This document shows, piece by piece, positions 8,445 to 16,796 of a DNA stretch of 64,000 bases. A model generated the notes under the pieces. That model did not search any database. It was given only the letters and a program-made list of their open reading frames with translations, and had not been told where the DNA came from. The stretch's first letter is position 1; each line of letters starts with the position of its first letter. This DNA comes from Pseudoduganella lutea (lineage in GTDB: Bacteria > Pseudomonadota > Gammaproteobacteria > Burkholderiales > Burkholderiaceae_D): positions 558,001 to 622,000 of the forward strand of contig NZ_CP035913.1 of NCBI RefSeq assembly GCF_004209755.1. Reading direction: 5' to 3'. A program made the translations under genes and the position numbers.

Positions 8445-9107
8445 CTATTCTACCGGAACAGGATCGAGGCTACGCCACAAATACCAGGTAGCAACGGTAC
8501 GATACGGTTCCCAGTTTGCCGACACTTCGCGCGCGTCGCTGCGCGAAACGGGCTCCCCGGAAAAATAGTTATGGCTGATGCCGGCGATAAGGCGCGGGTC
8601 GTCCAGCGGCAGCACGTTCGGCCGCAGCAGGTTAAAGATCAGGAACATTTCCGCTGTCCAGCGCGTGATACCGCGAATCTGGACCAGCTCCGCGATGACG
8701 GCTTCATCCTCCATCTGGTGCCATTCGCCGGCATGCACTTTCCTTGCCTTGAAATTGTCGGCCAGGTCGAGGATGTATTCCGTCTTGCGCTTCGAGAGGC
8801 CGCAGGCGGCCAGCTCCACCGCGCCGGCCTTGATGACGAGCGCGGGGGTGAACTTGGGGATCGCCAGCAGCAGTTTTTGCCATGCCGCGTTTGCGGCTTT
8901 CGGCGTGACCTGCTGGTTGACGATCGAGCGTGCCAGGGTGGTGAACGGGTCGTCGTGCCCCACCAGGTGCAGGTCGCCGAACTGGGGAATGAGCTTGTTC
9001 ATGATGCGGTCGCGCCGCATCAGCTCGGCCTTGGCTTCTTCCCAGTACGGCGGCACGGCCACCTGGCGGCCCGCGCCGCCCGATTTGTCCCTGGACTGGA
9101 GAGCCAT
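8445..9107 (-). CDS. DNA-3-methyladenine glycosylase 2 family (AlkA-like)
   Basis: The 220-residue protein belongs to the helix-hairpin-helix GPD glycosylases that excise alkylated bases. Visible features are VNQQVTPKAANAAW in the N-terminal helical part, the HhH element LVQIRGITRWTAEMFLIF, and LPLDDPRLIAG, where an Asp in LDD is the likely catalytic residue. It lacks the four-cysteine iron-sulfur cluster of MutY/Nth. Its ATG shares one base with the cysS stop (TAATG), so translation is probably coupled. The exact substrate range cannot be read. Confidence 0.88.
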   Translation of the reverse strand: MALQSRDKSGGAGRQVAVPPYWEEAKAELMRRDRIMNKLIPQFGDLHLVGHDDPFTTLARSIVNQQVTPKAANAAWQKLLLAIPKFTPALVIKAGAVELAACGLSKRKTEYILDLADNFKARKVHAGEWHQMEDEAVIAELVQIRGITRWTAEMFLIFNLLRPNVLPLDDPRLIAGISHNYFSGEPVSRSDAREVSANWEPYRTVATWYLWRSLDPVPVE

Positions 9108-10492
9108 TATGCGCGGCGCCAGTTCGTCGTACCGTCTGGCTTGTCTTCGAGGACGACACCGGCGGCGAGCAGGTCGGCGCGGATCTTGTCCGCCTGCGCG
9201 AAGTCGCGCGCCTTCTTTGCCGCCGCACGGGCCTCGATGGCTTGTGCAATGGATGCCTCACCGAACGCATCGGCCACGCCGGCCTGCAGGAATGCCTGCG
9301 GGCTGCGCTCCAGCAGGCCCAGCACGCCTGCCAGGCCTTTCAGCTGGCGCACCGCTTCCGGCGACTTCGAACGATTGACTTCGGAAGCCAGCTCGAACAG
9401 CACGGCCACGGCGACCGGCGTATTGAAATCGTCGTCCATCGCTTCCGCGAAGCGCTTCGCGTGGTCTTCGTTCCAGTCCAGTGCCGCGCCATCGCCTTCG
9501 ACGCCATCGAGCGCCGTGTACAGGCGCGTCAGGGCGCCGCGCGCATCGTCGATGTGCACGTCGGAATAATTGAGCGGGCTGCGGTAGTGGGCGCGCAGGA
9601 TGAAGAAGCGCACCACTTCGGCATCGAACTTTTTCAGCACGTCGCGGATCGTGAAGAAATTGCCGAGCGATTTCGACATTTTCTCGTTATCGACGCGCAC
9701 GAAACCGTTATGGACCCAGTAGTTCGCCAGCGGCTTGCCGAACGCGCCTTCGGATTGCGCGATTTCGTTTTCGTGGTGCGGGAACTGCAGGTCCTGGCCA
9801 CCGCCGTGGATGTCGAACTGTTCGCCCAGCAGCGCGCAGGCCATCGCCGAGCACTCGATGTGCCAGCCCGGGCGGCCGCTGCCCCACTTCGATTGCCATT
9901 TCACTTCGGCCGGTTCGCTTTCCTTCGACGCCTTCCACAGCACGAAGTCGAGCGGATCGCGCTTGCCGGTGTTGACGTCCACGCGCTCGCCGGCGCGCAG
10001 GTCGTCCAGCGACTTGCCGGACAATTTTCCGTAGCCGTCGAAGCCGCGCACCACGTAATTGACGTCGCCGTCCTCGCCCTGGTAGGCCAGGCCCTTGGCT
10101 TCCAGCTGCTCGATGATCGACAGCATCTGCGGCACGTACTCGGTGGCATGCGGGACGTCGGTCGGCGGCAGGATGCCCAGCGCAGTCGTGTCCTCATCCA
10201 TGTAGCGCTCGAAGCGCGACGTCAGCGCGCGGACCGATTCGTTGTTGTCGACCGCACGGCGGATGATCTTGTCGTCGATGTCCGTGACGTTGCGCACATA
10301 TTGCACGTCGTAGCCCGATGTCGTCAGCCAGCGGTAGATCACGTCGAACGCCATCATCATGCGCGCATGGCCCACGTGGCAGTAATCGTAGACCGTGATA
10401 CCGCAGACATACATGCGGACCTTGCCGGCCTCCATGGGAGTGAACGTCTGTTTGTCGCGCGCCAGCGTGTTATAGATCTTTAAGTTGCTCAT
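9107..10492 (-). CDS. cysS: Cysteinyl-tRNA synthetase
   Basis: The enzyme charges tRNA-Cys. The 461 residues start at [14 protein letters not shown] (ATG 10492) and show the zinc-binding [10 protein letters not shown] segment, the HIGH-type motif CHVGHARM, a second zinc region around [23 protein letters not shown], and [10 protein letters not shown] as the KMSKS loop. A helical anticodon-binding C-terminus with [13 protein letters not shown] and [10 protein letters not shown] closes it, as in the family. It heads the cysS-alkA-accA-tilS run. Confidence 0.97.
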   Translation of the reverse strand: MSNLKIYNTLARDKQTFTPMEAGKVRMYVCGITVYDYCHVGHARMMMAFDVIYRWLTTSGYDVQYVRNVTDIDDKIIRRAVDNNESVRALTSRFERYMDEDTTALGILPPTDVPHATEYVPQMLSIIEQLEAKGLAYQGEDGDVNYVVRGFDGYGKLSGKSLDDLRAGERVDVNTGKRDPLDFVLWKASKESEPAEVKWQSKWGSGRPGWHIECSAMACALLGEQFDIHGGGQDLQFPHHENEIAQSEGAFGKPLANYWVHNGFVRVDNEKMSKSLGNFFTIRDVLKKFDAEVVRFFILRAHYRSPLNYSDVHIDDARGALTRLYTALDGVEGDGAALDWNEDHAKRFAEAMDDDFNTPVAVAVLFELASEVNRSKSPEAVRQLKGLAGVLGLLERSPQAFLQAGVADAFGEASIAQAIEARAAAKKARDFAQADKIRADLLAAGVVLEDKPDGTTNWRRA

Positions 10493-10609
10493 CGGACTCT
10501 TATTCTTTGCGAATGCCACCGCCAGCGCGCAATGAGAAAGCCGGGCACCGGCTTGCACGCCGCGCCGGGTTTCTCGTTCGCCTGGGAAGCCGGACAGACC
10601 CTCGGTAGT

Positions 10610-10697
10610 TCTGCTGTAGTTCTCTGTTTGTTCTGCTGCTACTGTGCTGCTATTGCACTGCTACTGTTCTGCTGCAATTGCACCGCTGCTACTGCGT
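10610..10697. repeat. Degenerate low-complexity CTGCTACTG-type repeat
   Basis: The gap between the divergent cysS and cyclophilin genes holds about eight imperfect copies of (C/T)TGCTGCTAyTG-like words. There is no gene in it. It is one of several short tandem arrays in intergenic positions of this window. Confidence 0.6.
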
Positions 10698-10811
10698 TAA
10701 TTCTGGTGTTCTTCGTTCCACCCAAGACGGTCTAGAATGGAGCGGTCGCCAAGTATAGCATTGTTAAAATGTGCTGGGCTCAATATCCAACCGCAACAGA
10801 AAGACAAGAAC

Positions 10812-11528
10812 ATGCACAACAATAAGCTGAACAATAAGGTGTCGACCGCAACCATGATTGCCGGGCTGCTGCTGTCCGGTTCCGTGTTCGCGGCCAATCC
10901 GCAGGTCTCCCTGAAGACGACCGCCGGCGAGATCGTGGTGGAACTGAACCAGGACAAGGCGCCGAAGTCCACGGCGAACTTCCTTGCCTATGTGAAGAGC
11001 GGCTTTTACAAGGACACGATCTTCCACCGCGTGATCGACGGCTTCATGATCCAGGCCGGCGGCTACACGAAGGACCTGAAAGGCAAGCCGACCCGCCCGC
11101 CGATTCCCAGCGAATCAAAGAACGGCTTGAACAACGTGACGTACTCGGTGGCCATGGCGCGCATGGACAATCCCAACTCGGCCACGTCGCAATTCTTCAT
11201 CAACGTGGCCGACAACATGGCGCTCGACTACCCGAACTTCGACGGTGTCGGCTACACGGTGTTCGGCCGCGTCATTTCCGGCTATGAAGTGGTCGACAAG
11301 ATCAAGGGCGTGCTGGTCGACGATAAAAGCTTCGTGTTCCAGAACGTGCCGGTCACGCCGATCGTCATCAAGTCGGCCACCCTGCTGAAAAAGCCGATCG
11401 CGCCGAAGCCGGCGCCGGGACAGACCGCGCAGGCCGAGACAACGGCAACGGAAGCGGCGCAGCCTGAACCGGCTCCGGCGGCACAGCCGGAAGCGCCGGC
11501 CGAAGCAGCCCCGGCGCCGGCACAGTAA
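10812..11528 (+). CDS. ppiA: Periplasmic cyclophilin-type peptidyl-prolyl isomerase
   Basis: The protein is 238 residues from the ATG at 10812, where a signal peptide begins (hydrophobic TATMIAGLLLSGSVFA, cleavage after VFA). The cyclophilin fold is complete: [27 protein letters not shown] and YTVFGRVISGYEVVDKIKG, so prolyl cis-trans isomerisation in the periplasm is expected. After the fold comes a 50-residue Ala/Pro/Glu-rich tail (residues about 190-238) without clear function. A cytoplasmic cyclophilin follows 76 bp later, a common pairing. Confidence 0.93.
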   Translation: MHNNKLNNKVSTATMIAGLLLSGSVFAANPQVSLKTTAGEIVVELNQDKAPKSTANFLAYVKSGFYKDTIFHRVIDGFMIQAGGYTKDLKGKPTRPPIPSESKNGLNNVTYSVAMARMDNPNSATSQFFINVADNMALDYPNFDGVGYTVFGRVISGYEVVDKIKGVLVDDKSFVFQNVPVTPIVIKSATLLKKPIAPKPAPGQTAQAETTATEAAQPEPAPAAQPEAPAEAAPAPAQ

Positions 11529-11604
11529 AATAGCGTTTTGCCATCGGCTGCGGTAAGATCGCGGCCCTCTTTCGAACACTCTTCCCCTACAACAGGAAAG
11601 CACC

Positions 11605-12096
11605 ATGACCACCATTACCATCACCACGAACAAGGGCAAGATCGTTGCCGAGCTGGACGCTGAAAAAGCACCGAAGACCGTCGAGAACTTCCTGAACTAC
11701 GCCAAGGCCGGCCACTACGACAACACGATCTTCCACCGCGTGATCGATGGCTTCATGATCCAGGGCGGCGGTTTCGAGCCGGGCATGAAGCAGAAGCCTG
11801 CCGACCAGACCGTGGAAAACGAAGCCAAGAACGGCTTGAAGAACGAGCCGTACACGCTGGCGATGGCCCGCACGTCGGCACCGCACTCCGCTTCCGCGCA
11901 ATTCTTCATCAACGTGAAGAACAACAGCTTCCTCGACTACCCGGGCCAGGATGGCTGGGGCTATGCCGTGTTCGGCGTGGTTACCGAGGGCAAGGAAGTC
12001 GTCGATGAAATCCGCAAGGTGAAGACCACGCGCAGCGGCATGTTCGCCGACGTGCCGGTGGAAGACGTGATCATCGAAAAGGTCGAAGCCGCGTAA
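11605..12096 (+). CDS. ppiB: Cytoplasmic cyclophilin, peptidyl-prolyl isomerase B
   Basis: The 163 residues form a single cyclophilin domain without signal peptide: [38 protein letters not shown] and [19 protein letters not shown]. Typical PpiB length. The start has AGGAAAG upstream. It is a close relative of the preceding exported enzyme, so the two probably arose by duplication with loss or gain of the leader. lpxH follows 18 bp on. Confidence 0.95.
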   Translation: MTTITITTNKGKIVAELDAEKAPKTVENFLNYAKAGHYDNTIFHRVIDGFMIQGGGFEPGMKQKPADQTVENEAKNGLKNEPYTLAMARTSAPHSASAQFFINVKNNSFLDYPGQDGWGYAVFGVVTEGKEVVDEIRKVKTTRSGMFADVPVEDVIIEKVEAA

Positions 12097-12114
12097 TCCA
12101 TCGGGCCTCGCATC

Positions 12115-12855
12115 TTGATCTTGTTTGTCTCCGACCTGCACCTGCAGGTCGACCGGCCCGCGCTGACCGAAGCGTTCCTGCGCTTCCTCGATGAGCGGGC
12201 CCGCTCCGCCCGGCAACTCTACCTGCTGGGCGACCTGTTCGAATACTGGGCTGGCGACGACGACCTCGCCGATGCCTTCCACACCCGAATCGCCGCCGCG
12301 CTGCGCGCGCTGGCCGATGGCGGCGTCGCCATCTTCTGGATTGCCGGCAACCGCGATTTCCTCGTCGGCGAGCGATTCGCCAACGCGGCCGGCCTCACCC
12401 TGCTGCCGGAAACGTGGGTCATCGAAGACCACGGCCGCCGCATCGTGCTCGTGCACGGCGATGCGCAATGCACCGACGATACGAAATACATGGCCTTCCG
12501 CGCGCAGGTGCGCGAGCCCGCCTGGCAACAGCAGTTCCTGGCGATGCCGCTGGCGCAGCGCAAGGCCATCATTGCCGGCCTGCGCGACAACAGCCGCAAG
12601 GACCAGGGCGAAAAATCCTATGAAATCATGGACGTGACGCCACAGGCGATCGCCGCCGTCTTCGCGCAAACGAACGCCAGCGTGATGATCCACGGTCACA
12701 CGCACCGCCCTGCCCTGCATGCCGTGGCGGGCACACTGCGCTACGTGCTGCCCGATTGGGAGCCGGAAGCCACGCCGCCACGGGGCGGGTGGATCGCCAT
12801 CGACGACGAGGGTGCGATCACGCGGCACGCGCTCGACGGCACCATCTTGCATTGA
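12115..12855 (+). CDS. lpxH: UDP-2,3-diacylglucosamine diphosphatase
   Basis: LpxH hydrolyses UDP-2,3-diacylglucosamine to lipid X in lipid A synthesis. The 246 residues hold the metallophosphatase ligands in order: SDLHL, GDLFEYWAGDDD, GNRDFLVG, VHGDAQCTDD and HGHTHRP. The start is a TTG at 12115: the frame has the ppiB stop 18 bases upstream and SDLHL begins at residue 6, leaving no room for another start. The short spacing suggests co-transcription with the cyclophilins. Confidence 0.94.
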   Translation: MILFVSDLHLQVDRPALTEAFLRFLDERARSARQLYLLGDLFEYWAGDDDLADAFHTRIAAALRALADGGVAIFWIAGNRDFLVGERFANAAGLTLLPETWVIEDHGRRIVLVHGDAQCTDDTKYMAFRAQVREPAWQQQFLAMPLAQRKAIIAGLRDNSRKDQGEKSYEIMDVTPQAIAAVFAQTNASVMIHGHTHRPALHAVAGTLRYVLPDWEPEATPPRGGWIAIDDEGAITRHALDGTILH

Positions 12856-12859
12856 ACCA

Positions 12860-13067
12860 AAACTGGGGACGTACCCTGGTTTAGCGGAAATATTGCACAC
12901 GGCCCTCCTTGCAGAGTTGCCTGCAAACATGGGCGGCCGGCGTCCCGGTATATCTTCAGTTTTGCCTGGAAACAGGGCGGTCCGGCGTCCCGGTACGTCC
13001 CTAGTTTTGCCGCGAAACAGGGGTACGTCCCTAGTTTTGCCTGCAAACAGGGGTACGTCCCCAGTTT
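12860..13067. repeat. Repeat ladder of GGGGACGTACCC-type palindromes
   Basis: Between the convergent lpxH and DinB-like genes lie one inverted copy (about 12860-12886) and four tandem units starting TGCC: 12918-12962 and 12963-13007 (45 bp each), then 13008-13037 and 13038-13067 (30 bp each). Each unit has the order GCAAACA, GTACGTCCC-like core, then AGTTT. The same core returns at 53.97 and 54.12 kb. Confidence 0.85.
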
Positions 13068-13071
13068 TGCG

Positions 13072-13668
13072 TTACGGCCAGACTTGTTGTTCGGTCCACC
13101 CCAGCTCGGCAAAGTCCTGCGCCCGGAGGTCGGCTTCCCCCGCCGAATAGAACTCGTCCAGTTGCGGTGGCGCCACCGGCGTGCCGGCCAGCATGGCGTG
13201 GACTTGCCCGCGGTGGTGCACCTGGTGCTGGAACAGGTGCGCCAGCAGGCGCTGGCGGGTATCGCGCTGCACATGGTCGCCACGATCGATGGCGACGACG
13301 GCGTCCAGCACCTCGTCGCGCAGCCCGGAACAATAGGCGATCAGCGAGTCGTTGCTTTCGCGCTGCGCCTGCCACAGCGGGGGGCAGGTGGCATAGGGCT
13401 CTTCCGGTTCGAAGAATGTGTGGTAATCCGGGTGGGGTGGCTCGCCGCGCCAGTCGCGCCACAGCGCATCGAGGTAGAAGCGCTGCACGCCCAGGTTATG
13501 GTTCAGCGTGTAGCGGATGCTGGGGAAGAAACTCGTGCGAGACTGGTCTTCGAACGCGGCTTGCGACAAGGTATTGCAGGCGCGCAGCAGCCGGTGGTCG
13601 GACCAGGCATTGTTGTACGCCTGGGCCAGCAGGTAGCGCGACAGCGACGTGGAAGCTGGCTGGGGCAC
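13072..13668 (-). CDS. DinB family protein
   Basis: The 198-residue protein has the four-helix DinB fold: NNAWSDHRLL in the first helix, a His in LNHNLGVQRF, and HLFQHQVHHRGQVHAML in the last, giving the usual three-His metal site. Members are metal-dependent thiol transferases or nucleases of mostly unknown substrate. The start is GTG at 13668 with AGGA 8 bases upstream. It is monocistronic, convergent with lpxH, and ends only 5 bp from the repeat ladder. Confidence 0.85.
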   Translation of the reverse strand: MPQPASTSLSRYLLAQAYNNAWSDHRLLRACNTLSQAAFEDQSRTSFFPSIRYTLNHNLGVQRFYLDALWRDWRGEPPHPDYHTFFEPEEPYATCPPLWQAQRESNDSLIAYCSGLRDEVLDAVVAIDRGDHVQRDTRQRLLAHLFQHQVHHRGQVHAMLAGTPVAPPQLDEFYSAGEADLRAQDFAELGWTEQQVWP

Positions 13669-13797
13669 TGTGGTATTCCTCGCAAAGAAACAGGCAGGTT
13701 ACTTGAAAATCGCACGCCACGAAATAAGCTGGATGGTGAACAACCATAACGATCAGGGCGGCCACAAGAGGCCCGCCGTCCATCCTGAGGAGCCATC

Positions 13798-14430
13798 ATG
13801 CTGAATGGAGACACTTTGCGCCAGGTATTTCCCGACTGCGCCGATGCGGATGACTGGGCCACCGCGCTCGACAGTGCACTGGTCCGCTTCCACATCACCA
13901 CGCGCGACCGCGTGTGCGCGTTCCTGGCGCAAACCAGCCACGAATCGGGTCACTTCAACCGGCTGGAGGAATCGCTGTTCTACCGCACGCCCGCACGGCT
14001 GATGGCCGTGTGGCCGAAGCGCTTTCCCAGCGTCGCGAGCGCCACGCCGTTCGTGCAGAACCCGGAGCGGCTGGCCAATTTCGTGTATGCGCGGCGGATG
14101 GGCAATGGCGATGAAGCCAGCGGCGACGGCTTTCTCTTCCGCGGCCGCGGGCTCATCCAGCTGACGGGTCGCAGCAACTACCGCCAGGCTGGCGAAGCGC
14201 TGGGCCTGGATTTGCTGGGCACGCCCGACCGCCTGGTATCGAAGGAAGTGGCGGCACTGTCGGCCGCATGGTTCTGGGACAGCCGCGGCCTGAATGCGCT
14301 GGCCGACCATGACAAGCCGGACGACGACCTGGAAGATTTCACGGAAATCACGCGGCGCATCAACGGCGGCACGGTGGGGCTGAAGGAAAGGCTGGCGGCC
14401 TACAAGCTGCTGCGCAGCACCCTCGCCTGA
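13798..14430 (+). CDS. Glycoside hydrolase family 19 (chitinase/lysozyme-like)
   Basis: The 210 residues match the GH19 catalytic fold: AQTSHESGHF holds the catalytic Glu, then FRGRGLIQLTGRSNY and a DFTEITRRINGG segment with the second half of the cleft. There is no signal peptide and no binding module, as in phage-type endolysins, but no holin or spanin gene lies near, so it is probably a stand-alone muramidase or chitinase. GAGGAG sits 6 bases before the ATG. Neighbours are unrelated. Confidence 0.85.
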   Translation: MLNGDTLRQVFPDCADADDWATALDSALVRFHITTRDRVCAFLAQTSHESGHFNRLEESLFYRTPARLMAVWPKRFPSVASATPFVQNPERLANFVYARRMGNGDEASGDGFLFRGRGLIQLTGRSNYRQAGEALGLDLLGTPDRLVSKEVAALSAAWFWDSRGLNALADHDKPDDDLEDFTEITRRINGGTVGLKERLAAYKLLRSTLA

Positions 14431-14460
14431 CCCACTGCGCGCGTAGCGCTATTGCTAGTG

Positions 14461-15228
14461 CTAGTGCTGGCGCGGCACGCCGGCATAAGCCGCCTCGAGG
14501 CGGCGGATCAGCGGCAGGTTCATCGCATGCGTGTGGCGGTTCCAGCGGTCCATCGTCGCGTGCAGGTCGTTTTGCAGGCGGTGCGCCAGCTGGAATTCAC
14601 GTGCATCCGCCGCCCAGATCGCGAACTCGACCTTGGCCTCGAAACTGCCATGGCGACGCACGGCCGCTTCGAACTCGGCGCGCGCGGCGTCGGGGTGGCC
14701 GGCGCCATGCAGCGCGCGCGCCATGAGCAAGCTCGTTTGTTCAGGGCGGAAATGCGGATCGGTGCGCCGCAACTGCTCCAGCTGCGCCAGCGCCTCGGCA
14801 TGACGGCCACAGGCGAAGCTTGCGCGGGCGGCGCCCAGGCGAATGTCCGGGTCGCCCGCGAATGCGCCTTGCAGGCAGGTGGCGAACGTGGCGGCGGCAC
14901 CTTCCGCATCGCCAGCCTCGAGCTGGGCATGGGCCAGGCGCATCTGGTTCTGCGCCGTGGGGGTGAATGCCACGGCGGCCTGCGCTTCGCGCAGTTCACG
15001 CGTGGGGTCGGGTGCCCGCGCGGGGCCGGGCACCGGCGTGCCGTCGCCGCGATCGAGGCGTGAGCGCGGCAGGTAAATGCCAAGGAAATAGACAAGGCTG
15101 CCCAGCAGCGGGAAGATGAACAGGATCATCAGCCAGACCCTCTGCTGCCGGCTGCGGATCGCGTGCACGGCAAAAAAAACCGCGACCAGCACGTGCAACC
15201 CGATTCCGACCATCATTGCGCTCTCCAC
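14461..15228 (-). CDS. Inner-membrane protein with PLDc_N-like hairpin and TPR domain
   Basis: The 255 residues start with two membrane helices (about 7-22 and 33-50; the second reads LMILFIFPLLGSLVYFLG), the pattern of the small N-terminal domain found in cardiolipin synthases. After a Pro/Arg linker comes a cytoplasmic TPR solenoid (about 85-250: AHAQLEAGDAEGAAATF, ARASFACGRHAEALAQLEQL, ARALHGAGHPDAARAEFEAA). No phospholipase HKD motif is present, so it is not the synthase itself. A protein-protein scaffold is the reasonable inference. Confidence 0.75.
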   Translation of the reverse strand: MESAMMVGIGLHVLVAVFFAVHAIRSRQQRVWLMILFIFPLLGSLVYFLGIYLPRSRLDRGDGTPVPGPARAPDPTRELREAQAAVAFTPTAQNQMRLAHAQLEAGDAEGAAATFATCLQGAFAGDPDIRLGAARASFACGRHAEALAQLEQLRRTDPHFRPEQTSLLMARALHGAGHPDAARAEFEAAVRRHGSFEAKVEFAIWAADAREFQLAHRLQNDLHATMDRWNRHTHAMNLPLIRRLEAAYAGVPRQH

Positions 15229-15311
15229 CTGCGCTCTCCACCTGTTTACCGTGTGTTCATTCTAGGATTTTTGATTCCCCCGTGCAACTTACGAGCTGCA
15301 AGGCAATCACG

Positions 15312-15866
15312 TCACTTGGCGGGCTCGAAGCGCACCCGCAAGCCCTCGCGCGTGGTGTGGATCGTCGTCGGCACATATTGCACGCCGAGATACCGCAGCT
15401 CGTCCGGGCGGAAGTGGTACACGGGCACGTCGCGAACGATGCGCTCGACGACGACGTTGGCGGCAGCCGCCAGCTGGCCCCGTGTGGCCGTATCGACACC
15501 GCCGACGGAGAAACCATCGATGCGCGCGTCAGAGAGCACGACCGCGTTGCGCACATTGTCGACCTGCAGCCGGCCGGACAGCGCCACGTTGCCCTGCAGG
15601 GGCCGCAGCAGCGGCGACGTGACGGCAACCGTGGCGGACAGCGCCAGCCGGTCGTTGTCGCGCAGGATCGCCAGCTGGGGCCGGGAGAGCTCCAGTTCGA
15701 ATACGCCAAGCGCACGTTGCTGCAACGGGAAGCGCTCGTCCAGGCCGCGCTGCAGGCGCTCCAGCGGCACGTCCACTTCGCGTGGGCCCGTCAGGCTGGC
15801 GCAGCCCGCCAGCAAGGCAGCCGCGGCCAACGGCGCGATCAACAGGAACCTGCGTGCGTAAGACAT
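15312..15866 (-). CDS. DUF1439 lipoprotein (YceB-like)
   Basis: The 184 residues start at ATG 15866, giving a signal with lipobox LLAGC (Cys 22), so the protein should be lipidated. The remainder follows the DUF1439 pattern: repeated beta strands with VDVPLERLQRGLDERFP, LELSRPQLAILRDNDRLAL, GNVALSGRLQVDN and ATRGQLAAAANVVVERIV. This beta-sandwich family is widespread in proteobacteria without an assigned role. Monocistronic. Confidence 0.82.
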   Translation of the reverse strand: MSYARRFLLIAPLAAAALLAGCASLTGPREVDVPLERLQRGLDERFPLQQRALGVFELELSRPQLAILRDNDRLALSATVAVTSPLLRPLQGNVALSGRLQVDNVRNAVVLSDARIDGFSVGGVDTATRGQLAAAANVVVERIVRDVPVYHFRPDELRYLGVQYVPTTIHTTREGLRVRFEPAK

Positions 15867-16025
15867 CGTCGCCCCCACCCTTTCAATCAAAAGAGTGCGG
15901 ATGATAGCCGATCGAAGCTGGAAATGTGTCAAATAATGTAACAGTCACCGTCACAGATGCAGGCAGCCAGGGCCGGTGTGCGGGAGCGAACGGTTGCGTC
16001 GGAGCGGGCGGCGTAATGTGAGGCC

Positions 16026-16796
16026 ATGCCAACCTTATCCGACCATTCGTCCCCATTGATCGGCACTGCCGGCTGGAGCCTGCCCCGTGACACCTGGCCC
16101 GCGTTTCCGGCCGAGGGCAGCCAGCTCGAACGCTACGCGGCTGTCTTCAACGCGGTCGAGATCAACACGAGTTTCTACCGGCCGCACCAGCCGAAAACCT
16201 ATGAGCGCTGGGCCGCCGCCACGCCGCCGGCGTTCTGCTTCGCGGTGAAACTGCCGCGCACCATCACGCATGAAGCGAGGCTGCACGGCGTCGACGACCT
16301 GCTGGCCCGTTTCGCGGGAGAGGCCGGGGCATTGGGCGACAGGCTCGGTGCCGTGCTGGTGCAGTTGCCGCCCAGCCTGGCGCTGGATACCGCCGCCGCC
16401 GCCGCGCTGTTCACCGCGCTGCAACAGCGCTTCACGTGCATGATCGCGTGCGAGGCGCGGCACGCCACGTGGTTCACGCCCGCGGCAACGAGCCTGCTCC
16501 ACCAGGCCGGGGTCACGCGCGTGCTGGCCGACCCGGTGGTCGGCTACAGTGGCGCGTTCGAACCGACCACGGCGCCGGCCTACGTGCGGCTTCATGGCAA
16601 CCCGCGCATCTATTATTCGCGCTACACGCCGGAACGGATGGACGAGGTGCGCGCCTGGCTGGCGCGGCACCCCGGCTCCTGGTGCATCCTCGACAATACG
16701 GCAAGCGGCGCCGCCACGTCGAATGCACTCGAACTCATCGGCCGGAGCGCCGGCCTGGTGGATCAGGCAGCCAGCCCGGCCCTGTCGGAGCGGTAG
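16026..16796 (+). CDS. DUF72 family protein
   Basis: The 256 residues form the TIM-barrel-like DUF72 protein: IGTAGWSLP, YAAVFNAVEINTSFYRPHQPKTYERWA, FCFAVKLPRTITHE, VLVQLPPSLALD and YVRLHGNPRIYYSRYT. The function of this family is unsettled. Its last 34 bases overlap the end of the convergent SulP gene, so both C-termini are encoded by the same DNA. Confidence 0.9.
   Translation: MPTLSDHSSPLIGTAGWSLPRDTWPAFPAEGSQLERYAAVFNAVEINTSFYRPHQPKTYERWAAATPPAFCFAVKLPRTITHEARLHGVDDLLARFAGEAGALGDRLGAVLVQLPPSLALDTAAAAALFTALQQRFTCMIACEARHATWFTPAATSLLHQAGVTRVLADPVVGYSGAFEPTTAPAYVRLHGNPRIYYSRYTPERMDEVRAWLARHPGSWCILDNTASGAATSNALELIGRSAGLVDQAASPALSER

Noticed and set aside
12918..13067. CRISPR array
   Set aside because: The units are directly joined without unique spacers, and no cas gene is present. 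The same holds for the arrays at 43401 and 55158.
13798..14430. Prophage lysis gene
   Set aside because: The GH19 domain is phage-like, but no holin, spanin, capsid or integrase gene is near, so a prophage is not supported.
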